Shown in pieces: positions 58,521 through 64,000 of a DNA stretch of 64,000 bases. Source of the stretch: Rhopalosiphum padi (taxonomy: Eukaryota; Arthropoda; Insecta; Hemiptera; Aphididae); NCBI RefSeq assembly GCF_020882245.1, contig NC_083599.1:76739745-76803744 (forward strand), given 5' to 3'. Position numbers and translations under genes: made by a program. The notes under the pieces were generated by a model. The model was not told where the DNA came from and searched no databases. It saw nothing but the letters and a program-made list of their open reading frames with translations. Each line of letters opens with the position of its first letter. Position 1 is the first letter of the stretch.

Positions 58521-61280
58521 AACCTGCAATGGATACAAATTTTTTAGTTACTCATTTATTGATGACAATACAGTCAAAGCTGTGCCTTCATTTTGGTTTA
58601 CAAAAAAAAAATTATGTGCTCGGCCAAAAAATAATGTGCTTGCTAGAAAATGTATTGTTTTAAAATATAAACCAAATGAAAAAGAGTTCAAATTTCTATG
58701 TGCTAGGATTCTTCATAAAAACATAAGTAAACTAAAATAGTGTTTACTATCTAATATTTCATTCAAAATTATGCTAATATAATAAGAATAACTTGTATTC
58801 CTGATACTTATTTTTCAGAAACATTAGAAAAAGCTAGAAAAATAGCAAATATAGCAAAGTCTAAATCTGATTTTTCATTAACTGAAGATGAAACTATTAA
58901 AGCAGTAGATACACCTAGTGATGCTATAAGAGAATATTCTCAAGAACGAGAATATTATTTTGCAAATTATTACCGGGTAATTATTGCTATAGTGGAACCT
59001 ACTGTACTAGATAATATTTAGAATTTTACCGACAGTTGTACACCATAGTGATTATTGATGTCTGACCTTGATGTCTATCTTAGAGAATATTCTCTCAAAA
59101 GATAATTACCGTAATTTTACATCACTAGATACACCTAGTTCTCCTTCATCATCAACTGATTTTATGCCACTATTTTCTGATCCCGGTGGCCGGTATAAAA
59201 ACATAAATACTATTTCTATTTGTAAATTAATTTAAACATTTAATATTGAAAATGATTAAGAACTCAACAACTTTAAAAAATAACAAAAGGTTTGGTTGTA
59301 AAAAAATAAATCCTGGATGGTCTCCTTCACCAAAAAAAATTAAAAGTAACTAGTTTTTATTAACATGGGTTTAATCTGTATTTTGTTTTTACACATTTTA
59401 ATATAATTTTATTATTTTCCTTAATGTTAGATAAAAGTTAGCAACATGTCAATCTAATTTATAATAAAAGTTCAAGTGCCAATAAGCAGTTAGTATTTGA
59501 TATACAACTAAATGATCAACTGTTGGATACTCCATTACAACAAACAACTTATTGTAAGATTTACATTTATTATGCTTATAATTTATAACTTATATAACAA
59601 TTATATTATTATTGCATATCACCAAAATATATTTAGTTTTAGTAAGTCAAATGGAGAAAAGTATTAAAGAACACAATACGACGCCAAATTAAAACATTTG
59701 ATAATATGTTTAAATACTATTTAATGCCTAAATCAAATCTTAAGAAATTTAACTTTTTTGAAGTATGAACTAAAACAAGTCTTAAGCAATCAAATAATAA
59801 TGATGGGCAGATTAGAAACAACTGAAAATATTTTGGAGCAAAGTCCAGGTAGATTTGAAAGAAGAGTACAAGATGATGGTATGGATTTAACAGATTGTCC
59901 GCTTCCCATCAATAACAATATTGATCTTACTACATTGGAAGATAAATTATCTGGCGACCAAGATTTTAAAAATCAATTAGTAAGTTATTAATAATTAATT
60001 AATTTTCTATTATATTTTATAGTTTTTATTAATAAATATTTCAGTAAGAAAATCTCTAAAATGTTCTGTTATGTTGTAAATTATAATGTGATTGTCTTAC
60101 TTCTTATACAAATATAATTTGCAATTTTCTATGAAAATAGCACTAATATATTTTTCACTTATACCTCGTATTAGCATCTAGATTAAAGGATCTTAATACT
60201 TGGTACTACAATATATTCAAATATATTTTGTTATTTTAAGGCTTTAATATTTTTCAGCACCCTAACATGTCTTATATTGTTTAAACTTATTTTATTTCTA
60301 TTAAAACAATATTTTTTATAACTTAAATTGTATACTCTTGAGTATGCTACCTACTCAAAAACTGTACTTATGTAGAGTACTTGAAAAAATGGCATACCTA
60401 TCTGTCATATTAACTATTATCTTCTTCTCTTCTCTACTAAAAGCCTTGCCTTGTTGTTGCAAATCTGGTTCACCATTCTTCTCTGATTAACTGTTATATA
60501 TGTCATAATTGTATTATAATTGTATATATGTTATAATTGTGTTATAATTGTATTATTGTATTAGGAAAGTACCTGTGACTTGAGTTATTAATAATTAAGA
60601 TAAACAACATATATTATGATGGTGATACTGATGCAATAGTATAATAGCCTATTAAAATTGTATGAAACATTGATGTTTAATGATATCCTAATTAGGATTT
60701 CAAAATGTTTAATATATATTATTAATTATAAATACACCTTTTTTAGGTTACTGTGTTTTCATATATTGTCGGAAAAAATGTTTAATTGGTTGTTAAAAGA
60801 ATCATGTCCAAATTATTTTATGACGGTTTGCCATCTAATTACTCATACACCGGGAAAAAAGGAAAAGATAAATTTGCAAGTCTATCAGTTATATTTGGTA
60901 AGAATAATGTATTATAAATATCCTATTACATATTATATATATATAATATATGCAATTAGTAATATATAATATACTACTAATTTCTTTCTCCAACTATAGA
61001 TTTATATTTTTTGTCAGACTATAATAATGATGGCTACCAAATTATTATATGCTAATAACTATATATTGTATGATAATATGTATAATTATACAATTATAAT
61101 TATTATTTGATAACTGGTAATTATAATATAAATATAATTACCTTTTTAGGTGCTGTTAAAAAACAAACAAAATTTAAGAATACTCCATTAAATGAAATCG
61201 AAGAAGTTGTCAAATACATTTTGGCACAAGTGCCTTTTAATTTAAAAAAATTAGAAGCTAAACAAAATAAAAGCATTTAG
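58521..61280 (+). pseudogene. DUF4806-domain protein, multi-exon, with premature stops
   Basis: The first block, 58521-58726, gives a TCNGYKFFSYSFIDDNTVKA-VPSFWF head typical of aphid DUF4806 proteins. It joins in phase to 58819-58976 (TLEKARKIANIAKSKSDFSL). Weaker pieces lie at 59130-59345 (NPGWSPSPKKIKS) and 59465-59555. The DUF4806 domain proper is spread over a block ending 59979 (LEDKLSGDQDFKNQL), one of about 60747-60897 (VVKRIMSKLFYDGLPSNYSY, TGKKGKDKFASLSVIF) and 61150-61280 (last residues EAKQNKSI, TAG). An in-frame TAA at 60783-60785 and a frame break near 59755 argue for a pseudogene, though an alternative splice pattern cannot be excluded. DUF4806 has no known biochemical role. 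Nuclear/DNA-linked roles are often assumed because such genes are multicopy with transposons. Confidence 0.7.
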
Positions 61281-61284
61281 CATA

Positions 61285-62680
61285 TTATTATATATTTAAA
61301 CATTAAAATTACTTTAAAAAAAATAATATATACATATATAATTTTTTAAGAATTTTAAACATGCAATAGTTTAATTTGTTGATGTTTATAATAATATGCG
61401 TCCATAACACCTGTATCATATCTAATAATTAATTAACATTATATATTCTCCATCATCATATAATTGATTATTGGTGTATGATAACAAATACCGAAGTGTT
61501 TATATTTTAAAATATATTTATACCTAATTAATTAATTAGGTATAAGACATTCAAATAGTGGTTTAATTCATTTTTTTATAGATAGAGTTTTAAGTATTGA
61601 ACATAATTTATTTTTTTACAAGTCAATCCCATGCAATTTAAACTTGGATTTATAATAATAAATAATTTGTATTTAACAAAATACATAATAATAATATTGT
61701 ATTATATTTTTTTTTTATGTTTATTTAATGCATATTAACTGTTAAATCAATATTGAATTAAATTATTAATATACATTAAATATCAATGATAAGTTAACGT
61801 TACAAATAATGAAATTTAAAATTATTACAACGTTGGGTCGATGTTGAAAAATATTTAATAAACTTTTGATAAATGTTAATTCTTAATATTAATAATTACT
61901 ATTACTAAAATGATAAATTCTTGTCCACAACACATTTAAAAATGCACCATCAATGGATCTCAAATATTAATTAATGATTAAATATTAAACTTCAATGTTT
62001 GGTCAATATTTAATAAATATTGCAATGTTGTGTGGGTTTAAAATGCAATAATTATTCAATATATTTAGATATTTAGATAATTATTTATTTCACATGATTT
62101 ACTCAATACTTTCATTCAATATTTTGTTTTCTGTTAATTTATAAAAGAAAAATATAATTTTCAACTCACAATAATAATAAATAGGTAATTTGCGATTCAA
62201 ATTGTACAACACCAGCAACATTTTCCAACAAATCCAAGAATTCCCAATAATAATATTATTAATTCTTTTGAACTTTTTTTACTCAAATTTATATAAAAAT
62301 ATTATAGGCTATAACTAAGAATTCGAAAAACATTTTAATACAAAATTAAATTTAAGTAAAAAAAATATATTTTCTGAGTTAGACACAAACAACAAAGGCA
62401 AGTTATTTATATTAGATACCTACTTACATATTATATAATAGTTAAATATCTATTAGCAACTATTTAAAATAGTTTTAACTATGAAAAGTAGAATATTATG
62501 GTACATAAATATATTTCAAAAACTCATTATATTTAACTTGAATTAAAGGGAAAGAAAACATTTTCTAGAAAAAAACAATTTATATTTGATTCCTAGTTAA
62601 CCTGATATTTTATTTTACAATAAATAAAATCATATAAGGTAAAACAATTAAAATGTAATTATTAAATCAAACTTATAGGT
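61285..62680. other. AT-rich non-coding stretch
   Basis: Nothing coding was seen. The interval 61830-62040 has weak inverted similarity at its ends (GTTGGGTCGATGTTG and CAATGTTGTGTGGG in the opposite sense), which may mark a degraded small element. Confidence 0.35.
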
Positions 62681-62689
62681 ACGTATGTG

Positions 62690-62885
62690 TTATTCTGCAA
62701 AATTATTGAGTACTCAAGCACACTTTTCGATTCTATTGTATCTGATAAATTTCTTTGAATATGAAGTGTTGACATATTTGCAAACCTATCATTTGCCATG
62801 GTATTTCTAGTTCAATTCTTTATTCACCTCATTACAAAAAATGAGCATTCACGCGAGGCATATGTTGAATTATCATATAAATCAC
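62690..62885 (-). pseudogene. hAT transposase C-terminal (hATC) remnant, ZMYM1-like
   Basis: Minus-strand translation gives NSTYASRECSFFVMR, then after a stop TRNTMANDRFANMSTLHIQR and NLSDTIESKSVLEYSI. The 'SxxxxECSFSVMRRIKTWxRNTM..DR.(A/S)N(M/L)S..HI.R' pattern is the hAT dimerisation region of ZMYM1-like elements. Stops within the run show it is dead. Confidence 0.65.
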
Positions 62886-63613
62886 ATAAATAATCAATGT
62901 AGTTTGTAAAAGTTTATAAACATTTGGAAAAATATTGTTTACAGTGAGTATAATGTCATATTGTCATGTATTAAAAGTAAGTGACCATTTATCATATTTT
63001 TTAGGACCATCATTTCAGCCTTTAAGTTTTTTTGACTAATGTTTAATATTATGTCTTACCAAGTATTTACATTTAAACCATTTAGTATAAGTTGACTATG
63101 TCCTGTTTCCAAGTAAATAATTATTGCATGTGTACTGTGTGTTCTATTTGTTGTTCGTTATCACTTTATCAGTGTTGTCATAATAATTCCAGGTTACATC
63201 AATCCGGCAATTCAGTGTATTATATTATTTTTATTAGTGATTAATAATATTATAGGTACTTATTCGAAAATTCTATATTGTCTCGTTATTTTTCTGTAAG
63301 TTGTATAATATAATTAGTGCTGTGTATCTACTTGATTGACCATCGATAGTTACAACTCGTATAGTTGAGGTTCTGCCGTTCCTAAACTATAAGTTTAGTA
63401 ACTGCATTTTTCATTGTATTTTGGTAAGTAATTATTTAAATTTAAAATATTTGAATTTGAAACAATTCACTATACAATTTTTTTTCATACTATAGTTTTG
63501 AGCTTACTATTGTGTATACAGTAAATAGTGAACCTAACTATATTAGTTATTTTGGTGAGTAGGTTTATTATAATTATTTAAATTTTAAGTATTTGTATTT
63601 AATTATGTCATAA

Positions 63614-63947
63614 CCTACTCTCAGTGAATATACTAAACGTAGAAGATTTTTAGAAGAAATAGAGACTGTAGATTTCCTGATGGATAATCAACTCGAGTTA
63701 AATCCTTACTTCAAACAATTTATTTTCATTTGAAACCCATCTTAATTATATTTCTTAAACTGTTAACTCTGGCTTATATTATCATTTTGGAATATCAAAT
63801 GGTTTAATGTCAGTCTATGATCTAAGTATTTTTGAGAAAGTTATTAGACTAGTTGTGAGGATTGACGGCTTACCGCTTACAAAAAGTTCTTCTAGTACTT
63901 TCTGGCCAGTTTTAGCCTATGCTCATTATCCTCTAAAGTCTAAATAA
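63614..63947 (+). pseudogene. TNP2/CACTA-like transposase N-terminal region, broken and continuing toward the window end
   Basis: PTLSEYTKRRRFLEEIETVD and FLMDNQLELNPYFKQFIF come first, then a frame change, then SGLYYHFGISNGLMSVYDLS, IFEKVIRLVVRIDGLPLTKS and SSSTFWPVLAYAHYPLKSK-stop. The middle part aligns by eye with the minus-strand fragment at 31.8-31.9 kb (FHFRLSNGILRF...VNGFPLTK). 'RIDGLPLTKSS...FWP(V/I)LAY' is a strong signature of animal TNP2-domain transposases. Several dozen residues are missing between the two halves, so this copy carries an internal deletion. Confidence 0.65.
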
Positions 63948-64000
63948 ACCCAATATATTTATTATTGGGGGAAAGAGAAATCTCAATGCAGTAATTTATT

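Noticed and set aside
1..64000. Search for tRNA, rRNA, CRISPR arrays and bacterial-type genes
   Set aside because: No cloverleaf with A/B boxes, no conserved rRNA core and no regular spacer-repeat arrays were seen on reading; covariance-model searches were not possible.

Overview
The window is eukaryotic nuclear DNA, very AT-rich, with small coding exons separated by introns of tens of bases to several kilobases, and packed with transposon remnants. Base composition, the abundance of short hAT-type elements, the types of repeat and the gene content (a clip-domain protease homologue, a Grindelwald-like receptor, a DUF4806 protein) point to an aphid (Hemiptera: Aphididae). The species cannot be fixed from sequence alone. 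No bacterial operons, CRISPR arrays, rRNA or tRNA genes were seen.

Two host genes look intact over most of their length. On the plus strand, 8603-18908 holds at least five in-phase exons of a clip-domain serine protease homologue of the prophenoloxidase-activating-factor-II type. The catalytic His and Asp are kept, but the catalytic Ser is Gly, so it should be a non-catalytic cofactor. Its initiator exon was not found. On the minus strand, 43381 down to 37033 holds four in-phase exons of a small single-pass membrane protein with a cysteine-rich ectodomain, most like the insect TNF receptor Grindelwald. Its signal-peptide exon is unresolved.

A third host-derived locus, 49132-50856 (+), is a decayed but intron-containing copy of a KDM4/JMJD2 histone lysine demethylase. 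It has frameshifts, a small deletion and a hairpin insertion.

The most striking structure is a pair of nearly identical inverted arms, about 31.94-35.95 kb and 53.47-57.39 kb. They are about 4 kb each and enclose about 17.5 kb that carries the receptor gene and the demethylase pseudogene. Arm 1 runs directly into a transposase fragment on the same strand (31906 down to 31473). Arm 2 is followed in the same orientation by a DUF4806 pseudogene (58521-61280) and then by a related transposase start (63614 to the window end). A further likely transposase C-terminus lies at 26358-26555. I infer that these belong to a large CACTA/TNP2-like mobile element family of aphids that carries DUF4806 and an unrecognised acidic protein.

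The rest is mobile debris and AT-rich spacer. It includes hAT transposase remnants (7.46-8.09 kb, 28.57-28.83 kb, 62.69-62.88 kb), LINE fragments (21.56-22.02 kb, 51.60-51.92 kb), a Gypsy-type gag-protease remnant (47.13-47.73 kb), several miniature elements with clear target-site duplications, and a dispersed repeat present at least five times.
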